Source: Elymus sibiricus
Taxonomy: Eukaryota > Streptophyta > Magnoliopsida > Poales > Poaceae
Reading direction: 5' to 3'
Assembly: GCA_039707655.1 (NCBI GenBank)
Contig: CM077665.1
Location: forward strand, 293,140,205-293,204,204
DNA length: 64,000 bases
The position numbers and the translations under genes are program-made. Shown in pieces: positions 8,701 to 20,700 of the stretch (the stretch's first letter is position 1; every line of letters begins with the position of its first letter). The notes under the pieces were generated by a model. It ran no database searches, had not been told where the DNA came from, and worked only from the letters and a program-made list of their open reading frames with translations.

Positions 8701-10470
8701 TATGTCCAGAAAAAAGAATTTGGTGTTGATCTCCATCAGTGTTCGCACCAGGAACAAGCATGTTGAGGTTGTGTAGTCTTCCTAGGCTGAGCTCCTCCGG
8801 CCGTTCAACTCTGCATCTCGGCGTCGTTCAACTTGAGGAGCACAACGAGTACGATTTATCAGAGGAGCAACCCCCGTATTGCTTTAAATTCAGTGAATTG
8901 GGATCATCTTCTACTGATGCACACTGCTCAATTCTTTCTTGTGCGGAAAGGGTTGCTATGTGTGGATTTGGTTAATTCAATGGATCGAATGGGGATAGAT
9001 AAAGCCCTCGTGGGTGGTGAGGACATAGACTAGAAGGTGTGGTGTAGAAAAGAAAGAACGTGTGCACCGATAAATCTTGCTTTTACATGTGTGATAACGA
9101 ATCGTTCTTTCTGTAGTTTACAAATGAATCACATGAGAAGTCCAAATATATAAATGGACAGAGTTCAGATATAGAAAATAAGTGTAAACTAAAATAATGA
9201 AACAATGTAGTGAAATAAAAAATAAAAATGTAAGTACATAGTTCAAGGCTTTGTTATGCTATACCAAGAAGTCCAAATTACAAACATAGAGAAGTTATAT
9301 ATTTATAAAAAGCTTGGATTTTCCTTGTTACTAAAAAATAAAAATGAAGAAGTTCAAATTAAAATATAGCAGTAGTTCGATGTAAATGAAAAACTCAAAT
9401 TATTTCCGTTTCTAGGAAAAATAAAACTATGAAGTTTAATTTAAAAAAATGTTTGATGCTTATTTAAAAACATATTTTCTTCCTAAGAATAAGACTAAGA
9501 AGTTTAAATTAAAATAACAGAGAAGTTCGAAGTATATAAAAAACTCAGATATGTTGCAAGAAGTTCATAGTGAAAACAAAGATAAGTTCAAGTACTACAA
9601 GGAATGTGTTTCAGGTGAGAATAAAAGAATAGAAAAATAAAAGCTTAAAAGGTTTCTTGAAAGAAGTTCACGTGCTCTGCCCGGGAAAGTTTGATGTGTA
9701 TAAAGAACTCAAATTATATAACGAACGGTCCAATATTTCTTAAATAAATGATTTTTAAGTAAACATCGAAGTACTTTCAAAAAAATTGAAATTCTCTACA
9801 TTTAAAAAAATAACAGAGAAATTCGAAGTATATAAACTACTCAGATTTTTTCTCGTTACTAAATAATAAAATGAAGAAGTCCAAATTAAAACAGAAGAAA
9901 AGTTCGAAGTTTATGAAAAACTCAGATTTTTTTCTCGTTACTAGAATTCTTTACTCAAAAATAGAAAAGGTGAAGTTCAAATTAAAATAACACAGAAGTT
10001 CAAAGTGAAAACAGCCAGAAGTTCACGTGTTGCATGGTGCGTGTTTTCATATAGGAAAAAAGAATAAAAAGACAAAGTATACAAAATTTGTTGCTAGAAG
10101 TTGAAGTGCTCGACACGGGAAGGTTCAAAACTTCTTATGAGTGTGGTTCACTATGTATTTCTCACCCATTCTTGTGAGTGACAAAAATGAATAAAAAGGC
10201 AAGGTCCAATTTTTTTCTTGCTATAAGTTCAAGTTCTTGGTCGGAGAAGGTTAGAAAAATATTGTGAGAGAGGTTTGTACAAAAAGGAATATCATTTGTG
10301 TAACACCGACGAATGGGTGAGAAATTACAAAAAAAAATACGCGACAGAAGTTCAACGTGGAAACAGCAGGAAGTTCAACTACTACGCTAAATGAATTTCA
10401 GATGAAAATCTTTTAAACCGTCGCGAGCATGAAAAAAATGATCAAGACGGAAAAGTTGCGTGTTTACAAC
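8701..10470 (+). repeat. AT-rich GAAGTTC-dense body of element B
   Basis: From about 9240 on, GAAGTTC/AAGTTCAA words recur every few tens of bases in A-rich DNA, often in the phrases AGAAGTTCGAAGTATATAAAAAACTCAGAT and GTGAAAACA..GAAGTTCAA (given as separate words; both recur). The same phrases occur in C (about 14730-15560) and A (about 19270-21060). No reading frame is maintained. Confidence 0.7.
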
Positions 10471-11240
10471 AGCTTTCCATCGGTATATCACTTGCTCAAT
10501 TCCGGTGAGTGGATGGAGAGCTACGAGCAAAAAATAGTACGTGAAGAAACAGAGTGAAGTTCAGGTAGACGTGCTGATGAAGTTCAAGTTCTTCACGCGG
10601 TGCATTTTCGAAGACTCTGTTTCGCGATAAAAGGCACAACGCATGATCTCGCTATTTTCAAAATTGCTTGAAAATGGCTAGGAATCAGAGAAAACACCTA
10701 CATGAAAAAGTTTCACATTTTCCGTAGCTTTTCAACGGTATATTATTTGCCCCATTCCGATAAATTTTGTAGAAATTACGTCCCAAAAACGTTTTTTGCC
10801 ATTTTCAAAATTGACTTAAAACTGTAAAGAATTGGGAAAAACAATCTACATAACAAAGTTTCACTTTTCTTCAAGCTTTCCAACGCCATATCATTTGCTG
10901 CATTCCGATAAACCGTTGAGAAAATAATGCGAAAATACGAACTCGGTGGGACTTCGACCATTTTCAAAATTACGTTTAAATAGTTTAAAATTGGAAAAAA
11001 CTTTCTCTACGAAAAAGAAGAGGATTTGTAGAAGCTATCCACCGCCATCTCATTTGCCTCATTCCGAAAAACGGTTTAGAAATAGGCTAAAAAATACGAT
11101 TCATGTTTTTTGTGTGTGAAGAAAAACGGTTTTCAAAACTGCTCTTAAACCATTTAGATTTTGACAAAAATTCAACTTAGGTCGTGACCATCGTGTCCAC
11201 AGCTTTCCAATGGTATATTGCAAGCCTCATTTGGACAATG
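10471..11240 (+). repeat. 3' repeat module of element B (units of about 150-170 bp)
   Basis: AGCTTTCCAACG-type anchors occur at 10471, 10726, 10874, 11033 and 11201, spaced 255, 148, 159 and 168 bp. Around each anchor the sequence runs to TATCATTTGCCTCATTCCGA, then AACGGTTTAGAAA, AAAATACGA, TTTTCAAAATTGCT and TTAAACCGTAAGGAATT. The same module closes elements C and A. Confidence 0.85.
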
Positions 11241-11527
11241 TTACGGGAAGTTCAACCTCTCACCAAGGGAAGTTCAGGTCGAACAACTCAGGCAGTAAAA
11301 TTGCAACAGACGCAAGTTCATCACGTCCCGAGAGCAAATCCGCCAACGAGCGAGATTCCTATTTAAAACGGGCATTTAGTTGCTAAAAACCATTTCCAGA
11401 TTACACTTACATCACATAGAACAAGACTGACCAGAATAATTCGCGCGGGGAGACACAGTTGCGAAGATAGCCCGAAGGTCGGGTTCCTACAGAGGGAAGT
11501 TCAGGTTTTGTAACTCAGGAAGTTCAA

Positions 11528-11570
11528 CCCGTGATCAGAATAATATTCTGTTCCCGTGATCAGAATAGTG
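11528..11570 (+). repeat. Right hairpin terminus of element B
   Basis: Three GATCAGAAT-type words in alternating orientation (CCCGTGATCAGAATAATATT, then TCTG, then CCCGTGATCAGAATAGTG) can pair with one another. The outer CACTATTCTGATCACGGG, read on the minus strand, matches the left ends of A and, less well, B. Confidence 0.75.
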
Positions 11571-11574
11571 TTTA

Positions 11575-11619
<45 letters not shown>
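11571..11619. repeat. (TG)n(TA)n microsatellite at the B right end
   Basis: TTTATGTGTGTGTG is followed by about 17 TA units directly after the B terminus. Confidence 0.95.
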
Positions 11620-11621
<2 letters not shown>

Positions 11622-12654
11622 ACTGAGGTGGTGGCGGACATGAGACGTAGTGCGAAAATGCATGGAGTGTACTTGTTGCCTTTGTGTGTATACAGTTTAC
11701 TCTTTCAGGGTCCACGGGCTTGGGCATGCAGTGCTGTGTGTGTTGCGTGCACTACGACACGATGGCCTCAACAAGAAAAGGGATTTGATGAATATTTTGG
11801 GTGCAGTCAAGAGGTGTTTCCAGAAAACTATTTGTGTAATTTCCCATGGAACTAGAAGTTCATATTTCTTTTTAGGAAATTCATTGTCTCTTGAAGAGGT
11901 TCATTGTCTCGGCAATGGGGCAGGGGAGACACTGTCATGCGGTGCTCGAGCTCCAACTTTAGTTTTCATCAGGAAAGGCATAGGGCGGAGTGTCCACCAC
12001 CTCGCCTCCTCCTCAACGGCCTGAAGTTTGGTTGTGGCACGCACTTGCAGTATGCGAGGCGTGCGCGTGCAGTGTGCAAGGGATGGCATGAAGTTTGGTT
12101 GTGGCACACACTTGCAGTACATGAGGCGTGCGCGTGCAGTGCACAAGGCAGCAAAAGGCAGCTCATGTGGTTCAAGGCAGCAAAAGGCAGCTCATGTGGT
12201 TCAGTTAGTTGCTTGAAAGCTAATTCTGCTATGTAGAGGATGTATGTATGACCAAGTTTCATTATTTTTTACCATTTTTTGCATCAAGAAAATCCCCTTA
12301 TTATCAAGGGGTCTCATGTTCATTGTTATAAAAAATGTGTACCATTCACTTCGTAAAAAACCATGGTCACTATTCTCATAACAAAAAAACGAAGTTCTCT
12401 TAGCTCGATCATGTAGTCCTGATGCACTTTAAAAAATTTACATCTCACAAAAAGAAATTATGAAGTTCACTTGCCCTTCTGATGTAGTGCGGTTATCGGT
12501 CTGCAGCAGTGCGTTCTTCTGTCTGATGAAGTTCACGCGTCGATTTTGGTCTCGCGAAAACTCTCTGTTTTCGCGTTTTGGTAAAATCAAAACTGCTCTT
12601 AAACCGTAAGGAAATAGAGCGAGTGTTCTACATAAAAAAGTTGCGCCTCGTCGA
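11620..12654. other. Unassigned spacer between B and the next repeat array
   Basis: No supported gene is present. It includes two small tandem repeats (12023-12202), then AT-rich DNA with a few GAAGTTC words. It shares no obvious segment with A, B or C. Confidence 0.4.
12023..12202 (+). repeat. Adjacent 67-bp and 29-bp tandem duplications
   Basis: GAAGTTTGGTTGTGGCAC starts at 12023 and again at 12090 (67-bp period, two copies sharing GCGTGCGCGTGCAGTG). AAGGCAGCAAAAGGCAGCTC starts at 12145 and again at 12174 (29-bp period, two copies). Confidence 0.85.
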
Positions 12655-13060
12655 TATCTTTCCAACGACGTATCATTTGCATCGTTCCTATGAGCGGTTT
12701 GGAAAAATTCATGAAAATACGCTTGCTGCCACTCGTAGGCAGCGACACTGTTTTCAAAATTCCTTTAAAGCCGTGAGAAATCTCAACAAATGATCAACAT
12801 ATGAAAGTTGCGCCTATTCCACAGCTTTCCAACGCCGTATCACACGCCTCGTTCCGACGAACGGTTAAAAAACTGAAGCGAAAATCGTACTGAAAATTTT
12901 GAAAAACAGAATTCCGTTTTTAGTAAATTTGAAATTACTCTCAAACCGTAAGCAATTAGAGAGAGTGATCTACATGAAAAAGTTGCGCCTCGACGATATC
13001 TTTCCAACGCCGTATCGTTTGACTCATTCCGACGAGCGGTTTAGAAAAATACGTGAAAAT
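12655..13060 (+). repeat. Repeat module ahead of element C
   Basis: TATCTTTCCAACG or AGCTTTCCAACG anchors occur at 12655, 12823 and 12997 (spacing 168 and 174 bp) with the same TATCATTTG..CATTCCGACGA..CGGTTTAGAAAA and AAACCGTAAG context as the 3' modules of A and B. Here the module precedes the GC-rich leader of C and does not follow an AT-rich body, so it may be the end of another, truncated copy. Confidence 0.75.
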
Positions 13061-13713
13061 ACGCTCGCTGCCACTCGTTGGGCGGCCACCGTTTTCGAAA
13101 CTGCTCACGATGCGTCCTATATAGGGCGACGAAGATATTCCTGAGATCCCGATCGGTACAAAGAAAAAGAAAAAAACACCAACCCACCCGCTCCCACGAT
13201 TCCTCCCCTAACCTCCCCCGATCCATCTGGTTCCTCCTCAACTACGTCGCGCCGCCACCTTCCTCCCCGACACGCGCCGCCGCCGGGCCCCGGCCACCCC
13301 GTGCCGCCGCCTCCCTCCCTGCACCGAGCCGCCGCGGGGACCCGGCCACCTCCCGCGCCGCCGCCGGGCCCCGGCCACCTCCCAAGATCCCGCCGCCGCC
13401 GGACCTCCACCTGAATCGGGGAGCCACCACCGCACCCCCATTCCCGGCCACCCTCCGCCTCCTACCTCCACCCGACCACCTCCGCCGCTGCCCATCACCC
13501 CAACCACCTCCCTCCGCAGCCACCACCCCGACCACCTCCTCCGCAGTCACCGCCCCGACCACCTCCTCCGCCGCCCTCGGCCCCGACCAGCTCTGCCGCC
13601 GCGCTCCGCCCCGACGTCCGTCGCGACCTGCCAGTCCCCTCTGGCGCCCACGACCATCCCCACGGCCGTCCCTGGCCGGCGCGAGGCCGCCCCCGTCCTT
13701 CAGGGCCTTGTAG

Positions 13714-16440
13714 GTTTGGACTTCAGAGAAGCAAAAAACTTGGGCAGCATCCCTCATCCCTCGTTAACCCTCCTGGATCCGGCGCTCTTAGTGCTTTTTG
13801 TTGCTGTCGATTGTTCTTGAAGATTTCCCGACCACCATTTCTGTAGGTCAATGAGTATATTTTCAGCAGGCCAATGTGTTGATTGACCAGGATGGCGCCA
13901 CCGTGAAGTTTTGCTATGGTTGTATGCCAAGTTCTACTATGTGTGATGTATTAGGTCCAGTTCAATTAAGTTTTTCCAAATTGTATTCTCCTAAGGTTTT
14001 GTTTTGGAAAACCGATGTGCATGTGAACGTGAGAAAAAATTCTGCACAGAGAAATTCATGTATTACTTCTAGGAAGGTTCAAGTATTACTAAGTGTGTGC
14101 ACATATAATTTCCCTCTCCACATATGTGTGTATGACTGTATGTCTGTTTGTGAGTGTGTTCTTCCAGATCTATTTTAGCATTGATCAAATGGCCAAAGGT
14201 TTCACCAGCAAGGGAAACAACATACATGCTACACATTGCTATCTCTCCCCATTATTCTGTTAGTTAAATTGTGTCGTCTAGTTCTAGTTCTATACTGTTT
14301 TTCTGAGGTTCAATAGTGTCAGTGTGGGCAAAAAAGTGGGTTTTTGATATGTTGGTTTCAGCTTCAGAATAAAAAATGCAAAACAAAAAAGGAACAAAAG
14401 TTCGGACAGGCACGACCCAGAAGTTCAACTTCTTCACACAATGCATTTTTGAAAACTCTGGTTTCGCGATGAAGGCAACACGCGTGGTCTCGCCATTGTC
14501 AAGAAAAAACAAGAAGTTCAAATTTAAAAAAAGGAGAAGTTCAATTTTTAGAAAAAACAAGAAGATCAAATTAAAAAAATGGAGGAGTTCGATATATACA
14601 AAAAATAAAGGAGTAGTTCGTTGGATACAGAAAACTCAATTCATTACGTTTCTAGGAAAAAATAGAAGTATGAAGTTCAATTTTAAAAAAATGTTTGATG
14701 TTATTTAAAACATATTTTCCCCTATGAATAAGACTATGAAGTTTAAATTAAAATAACAGAGAAGTTCGAAGTATATAAAAAACTCAGATTTTTTTCTCGT
14801 TACTAAAGAATAAAATGAAGAAGTTCAAATTAAAATAAAGGAAGAATTAGAAAAAGTCTAAAAAGATTTTCCCGTTTTGAAAACTAGAAGTTCAAACTAA
14901 AACAATGAAGTGGTGTGATGTTTATTTAAAAATCTAGGATTTTACCATTTAAAAAACTCAGACATGCGTTGTTATTAAAGAATCAACCCCGAAGTTCAAA
15001 ATTAAAAACACAGTCAAATTCCATGTTTGTATTAAAATCAAAAACAAATCTAGGATATTAAAACCTAGGATTTACAAGTTCAACAAACAAGAAAATCTAA
15101 CGTCATTTTGGGCATTTTTAAATGACAAATCATAAACAAAAAATAAAAATGAAGCCGTTTGATGTTTATAAAAACTAATATTTTCCCAGATACTTAAGAT
15201 TAAACCTGGAAGTTCAATTTTAAAAAATGGAGTGTATATAAAAAACTTAGTTATTTCTAGTTACTCAAGAATAAACCAAGAAGTTCAATTTTAAAAAGTG
15301 GAGCAGTTTGATATTTATTTAAAAACTCGATTTTTTTTCGGTTACTAGAGAATAAAACAATAAGTTCAATTCAAAATAACGAAGAAGTTCGATGTTTCTA
15401 ACAAAACTCCAATTTTCACATTTCTAAAAATACACAAAGAAGTTCAATTTAAAAAGTTAGAGCGGTTCGATGTCTATAAAAAATGTTGATTTTTCCCGTA
15501 AGAAAACTCAGATTTTTTCGTTACTAAAACGAAACAGAGAGAAGTTCAAATTGATAACTGCACGAAGTTCATGTACTGCATGGTGTGCATTTCGTATGAG
15601 AAAAAGAATAAAAAGGAAAAGTCTAAAAAATTTGTTGGTAGAAGTTCAAGTGCTCGGTCGGGAAAAGTTCAAAAATTCTTGTGAGAGAGGTTCACCGTGT
15701 ATTTAGATGTTCAAAACACATAAAAATATGTTGTTTTGGTGTTTTAAAATAATTCTCTTAATCCAAAGAGCAGTTCAAGTTGATAAGTATCGGAAGTTGA
15801 CGTACTGCATGGTGTGCATTTCGTGTGAGGAAAAAGAAGAAAAAGACAAAATCTAAAAAATGTGTTACTAGAAGCTCAAGTGCTCGGCCTGGGAAAGTTA
15901 AAAAATTATTGTGAGAGGGGTTCACCATGTATTCAACAACTTTCCAAACGATATATCGTATGCTCTATTCCAAAGGGTATATCGTATGCTCTATTCCGAA
16001 AAACGGTTAAAACAAGTTGGTGTATGTTGTTCAAAACAAAAGTTTAACCATATTAGAAAAAGTTATGCCTTTTCAACAGGTTTCTAAAAGGTATATCATT
16101 TATGCAACTATGAGGAACGGGTGAGGAATTACGAACAAACATACGAGACCGAAGTACAACGTGAAAACAACGAGCAGTTCAACTACTATAAGGAATGCGT
16201 TTTCAGAAGAGAAAAAAGAAAACAAAACTAAAATCTTAAAAGGTTTGTTGCAAGAAGTTCATGTGCTCCTCCTGGCACAGTTCAAAAATTCTAGTGCGAG
16301 ACGTCCGTCATTCATTTACATGTTTAAAAAATGCAGAAACAATGTTGTTTTTGCCATTTTTAAAACTACTCGCAAACAACAACGAATTTGTAACAACTAT
16401 CTTCAAGAAAAAGTTGCTCCTATTCATAATCAACACATGG
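13714..16440 (+). repeat. AT-rich GAAGTTC-dense body of element C
   Basis: GAAGTTCAA, AGTTCGA and AGTTCAAATT words recur throughout, with phrases shared with B (for example AAAAAACTCAGATTTTTT near 14780 and GTGAGAGAGGTTCAC near 15680). No gene is supported. Confidence 0.65.
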
Positions 16441-16458
16441 AAGTTGTGCGTTTTCAAC

Positions 16459-17400
16459 GGCTTTCCATTGGTATATCATTTGCTCAATTCCGACAAGTGG
16501 TTGGAGAGTTACGGGCAAATAACAGCACGTGAAAAACAGAGTGAAGTTCAAGCTCAGAAGTCCGAGAAGTCCAACTTCTTCACACAGTGCAATTTCGAAG
16601 ACTCTGTATCGCGATGAAGGCAAAACGCATGATCTCATCATTTTCAAAATTACATAAAAACAGCAGGGAATTAGAGAAAACTTTCTATACGAAAAAGTTT
16701 TGCATTTTCCATCGCTTTCCAATGGTATATTATTTGCCTCATTCCGATGAAGTTTGCGAAAACTACAGCCAAAAAACCATTTCGGCCATATTCAAAATTG
16801 ACGTAAAACCGTAAAGAATTAGGAGAAACATTCTATACGTGAAAGTTTCGCATTAGTTCAAGCTTTCCAACGCCATATCATTTACTGCTTTTCGTGATAC
16901 CATCTAAAAGTTCACGTGAAAATACGGACTCGGGGATGCTTCGGTCCTTTCCTAAATTACTTTTAGGCCGTATAAAATTATGAAGAACTTTCTATATGAA
17001 AAGAAGCGCATTTTCATAAGCTTTTCAACACCGTATCATTTGCCTCAATCGGATTAGCCGTTTTGAAACTGAGCCAAAAATACGAGCTCGGCTGTTCGGT
17101 TTAAAAAATTCCGCCATTTATTAAATTGCTCTTTAACCATAAGGAATTTGGGAAAAATTTCTATATGTGGAACGACCGGATTTGCAGCAGCTTTCCAACG
17201 CCGTATCATTTGCTTCATTCCGATTAATGGTTTAGAAAAGGGCTCAAATATACGATTCACGTTTTTGTGTGTGAAGAAAAACGGTTTTCAAAACTGCTCT
17301 TAAACCATTTAGATTTTGACAAAAATTCAACTTAGGTCGTGACCGTCGTGTCCACAGCTTTCCAACGGTATATTGCAAACCTCATTTGGACAATGTTACG
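16459..17400 (+). repeat. 3' repeat module of element C (six anchors)
   Basis: GCTTTCCAACG-type anchors occur at about 16459, 16713, 16861, 17019, 17189 and 17356, spaced 254, 148, 158, 170 and 167 bp. This is one unit more than in A or B. The last 450 bases (17265-17725) are nearly identical to B 11105-11570, whereas the earlier units are clearly more diverged. Confidence 0.85.
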
Positions 17401-17685
17401 GGAAGTTCAACCTCTCACCAAGGAAAGTTCAGGTCGAACAACTCAGGCAGTAAAATTGCAACAGACGCAAGTTCATCACGTCCCGAGAGCAAATTCGCCA
17501 ACGAGCGAGATTCCTATTTAAAACGGGCATTTAGTTGCAAAAAACCGTTTCCAGATTACACTTACATCACATAGAACACGACTGACCAGAATAATTCGCA
17601 CGGGGAGACACGGTTTCGAAGATAGCCCGAAGGTTGGGTTCCTACAGAGGAAAGTTCAGGTTGTGTAACTCAGGAAGTTCAACCC

Positions 17686-17770
17686 GTGATCAGAATAATA
17701 TTATGATCCCGTGATCAGAATAGTGTTATATATATATATATATAGTAACACTATTCTGTATATATATAAA
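17686..17770. repeat. C right terminus, TA tracts and an orphan 10-bp end
   Basis: CCCGTGATCAGAATAATATT and a second GATCAGAATAGTG end C at 17725. A TA tract follows (17726-17745), then an isolated CACTATTCTG (17749-17758), a second short TA tract and the true left end of A at 17771. The isolated word is exactly the start of a left terminus. Confidence 0.7.
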
Positions 17771-20700
17771 CACTATTCTGATCATAGGATCAGAATAATA
17801 TTATGATCACGGCGCACCTATATAAGGACGGAGGAGATGTTCCCGAGATCTAGAAACCAGACAAAAAAACTCTACCCGGTTCTCCCAATCTTCTGCAAGC
17901 ACCTGATTGCGTTCCGGATCCCGCTCGCCCCGCCGCTGTTTTCGATACCCCGTCGTTTCTGATCCAGCGCCCCGCCGTTCCCAATCCAGCGCGCCGCCGC
18001 CGCCCTCCCCCGTCGCTCCCTTCCCCTCGATCTTCGCAAGCAGCCCCGCACTGCGGGTTCAGCCACCGCCAAGGACCAACTAATTGACCTTCTCGCGAGA
18101 TCCGCCGGCCCAGGGATCCCGCTGCTCATCCGCCTGCATCCCCGGTCGCCAGGATCTCACTGCTCCTCTCCTGCGTGCCGCCACTCACCGGAATCCGGTT
18201 GCTTCGCGCGCGCGGCCCACGCCGTCCCGTGCGCGTCCCGCATGCTGCCGGCTGCATCTCGATGTTCCGCGTCGCCGGGATCCCGCCTGCCTCCTCCTCG
18301 CAAAGGCTGGAGGAAGAGCTCAGCACCGCTCCTCCATGTCTGCCCGACCACTACTCTGCCTCTTCCAGTGAGGCTTTGCCGCCGTCGAGTCCAAGTAGAA
18401 GCGAAGAACCACCTCACGCGCCCCTGCCGGCCTCAACCTCAGTAAGCATGTCGTCCCTTACATGTTGGTCGTCCTTTCATGGCAACCCGCCCGACGCTGA
18501 GGCTGAGCTGGCCGTGGCAGTCTGCCAGAGGCGATCTGGGCCGCATCTTTTTCATCTTCAAAGCAAATAGCAGCAAGCCCGTTCAGTTACTCGTCAGTCG
18601 TCAAGCAGCAGCAGTGCACCGCGTTCACCCACTACCTCCTCAACTACCAGTCACTCTGCGGCGTAGTTTCAAAAGTCCCCCATTTGCGTCCGGCCGGACT
18701 CCGGTCACTATTGCAAGCCGGCTTTGCCTGATGCGCCAGTGCGACTGCAAAAAGAAGAGCAACGTCCGTTGCTGTCGTGTTCCGTTCGCTTGTTTGAATC
18801 ATGAAAGCTGCTGGATCTTAGTGCATAGAGAAAAGAAACGATAGAAGTAGCAAAGCATATGGCTAGAGTAAAGAGCAGGACCAATCAACGCTAAAGGATA
18901 AGGATGAATATATGGCTAGGAATAAAATACTATATGGCATAGGGCAAGTGCGGTGCTTTTTACACACGAAAGCAACGATTGTTTTTCTATTACGAAAAAA
19001 GATTGTTGTGCATTCTATTTGAAGAAAAAATCATTTCCTAACTTTGTATGTTTTTACGTTCATAGTTGATATTTGAAAAATCCATCAGGGCAGTACGATA
19101 GTTGTAGTTGTAGTTCTCCTGTCTCTGCATTTTTGCACAACAGCCGATTCTCCTCCGTGGATTATTCCGTGTGTACGCGCACGTGCACTTGTGCATGGTG
19201 CGTGTTTACTGTGAATTGCCGGTATTCTGTATGTGTATTTTTGTGTGTAATTTTTTGATTTTCAATAGCACGTGAAGTTCATGTTTCAGAAATTTATAAG
19301 TTCACATGTACCAAATAAAAAAGAAATGCGTCAAAATAAAAAGACTTTACATGTTCAACTAATACATAGAGTGTGTTCCATATAACGAAAAAAGAATAAA
19401 AAGACAAAGTCTGAAAAGATTTTTGCTAGAAGTTCACGTGGTCGGCCGAGGAAGTTCAAAAATTCTTGTAAAAGAGGTTCACTGTGTATTTACTTATGCA
19501 AAAAACACGCAGAAATGTGTTTTAAAATAATTCTGTCAATCCATGCTCTACATGAAAAAGTTCCTCCTATTTAACAACTTGCCTAATAGTATATAAAATA
19601 TTCTTATTCAAAAAGGTTAAAACAAATTGGTGTATGTTGTTCGAAAAGAATTTTTTTTAACTGCATAAGAAAAAAATGCGTCTTTTCAGGTTTCTAATGG
19701 TATATCATTTGTGGAACTCCGACGAAACGAGCGAGGAATTATGAAAGAAAATATGAGACAGAAGTTCAAAGTGAAAATACCGACCAGTTCAACAACTACA
19801 CGAGATGCGTTTCAGATAAGAATGAAAGAATACAAAACTAAAATCCTAAAAGGTTTGTTACAAGAAGTTCATGTGCTCCTCTATGCATGGTTCAAAATTC
19901 ATATTGCGGGACGTTCGTCCTTCAATTATTGTTTTAAAATGGCAAAAATGACGTTGTTTGCTCCATCTTCAAAACTCAAAATATTCTTGTTTCTATGCAA
20001 AATTAAAGGATGAAGTTCAATTTTTAAAGAAACTGAGATACACGTTGCTATTAAAGAATCAACCATGAAGTTCAAAATAAATAAAAAAGAGGCAAAATCG
20101 ATGTTTATTTCAAAATAAAAAACAATTATTTTCTCAAAAAAATAAAAGATATGAAGTTCAAAATAAATTAACAAAGAAGTTCACGTATGTGTTTTCATAT
20201 GAGATAAAGGAATAAAAAGGCAAAGTATAATTTTTTTTTTGCTAGAAGTTCAGGTGCTCGGCACGGGGAAGTTCAAAATCTTCTTTTGAGAGAGGTTCAC
20301 TATGTATTTACATGTTTAAAAAACACAAAAATGTTCTTTGGGTGTTTTTAAGTAATTCTCTCAATCCATGAAGAATTGGTCTATGTTGTTCGAAAAGAAA
20401 AGTTTAACCATAATAGAAAAAGTTGTTTCTTTTCAACAGGTTTTCTAATGGTATATCATTTCTGCAACTCCGAGGAGGGGTCGAGGAATTACAAACCAAA
20501 AAATTGTGACAGAAGTTCATAGTGAAAACAATGAGAAGTTCAAGTACTAAAGGGAATGTGTTTCAAGTGAGAATAAAAGAATAGAAAACTAAAAGCTTAA
20601 AAGGTTTGTTGAAAAAAGTTCACGTGCTCTGCCCGGGGAAGTTCAAAAATTCTTGCAAGAGAGGTTCACCTTATATTTCCATGTTCAAAAACACAAAAAA

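Larger units (their letters stand above)
7442..11570 (+). mobile_element. Element B: non-autonomous hairpin-ended element, 4.1 kb
   Basis: The left end (7442) reads CACTATTCTAATCCCAGG. The right end (to 11570) reads GATCAGAATAGTG, whose complement is CACTATTCTGATC, so the two ends are imperfect terminal inverted repeats, each with an internal hairpin. Inside are a CCTATAGAGGGGCCCGA leader, a GC-rich segment to about 8150, AT-rich GAAGTTC-dense DNA (from about 9000), and the GCTTTCCAACG unit array at 10471-11240. No recognisable gene is present. The ends lie in CT/AT and TG/TA microsatellites, so a target duplication cannot be read. Confidence 0.6.
13100..17725 (+). mobile_element. Element C: non-autonomous relative, left terminus missing
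   Basis: It has the family order: a TATA-like CTATATAGGG at 13117-13126, the phrase GAAGATATTCCTGAGATC (compare GGAGATGTTCCCGAGATC in A), a C-rich leader to about 13710, AT-rich GAAGTTC body to about 16440, a six-anchor 3' module, and a right terminus ending GATCAGAATAGTG at 17725. I could not find a left hairpin terminus, so the start is approximate. The open C-rich stretch at 13078-13713 looks low-complexity, not genic. Confidence 0.5.

Noticed and set aside
13078..13757. Proline-rich protein gene in the C leader (or its antisense)
   Set aside because: Low-complexity CCGCC-type DNA open on both strands; no family motif.
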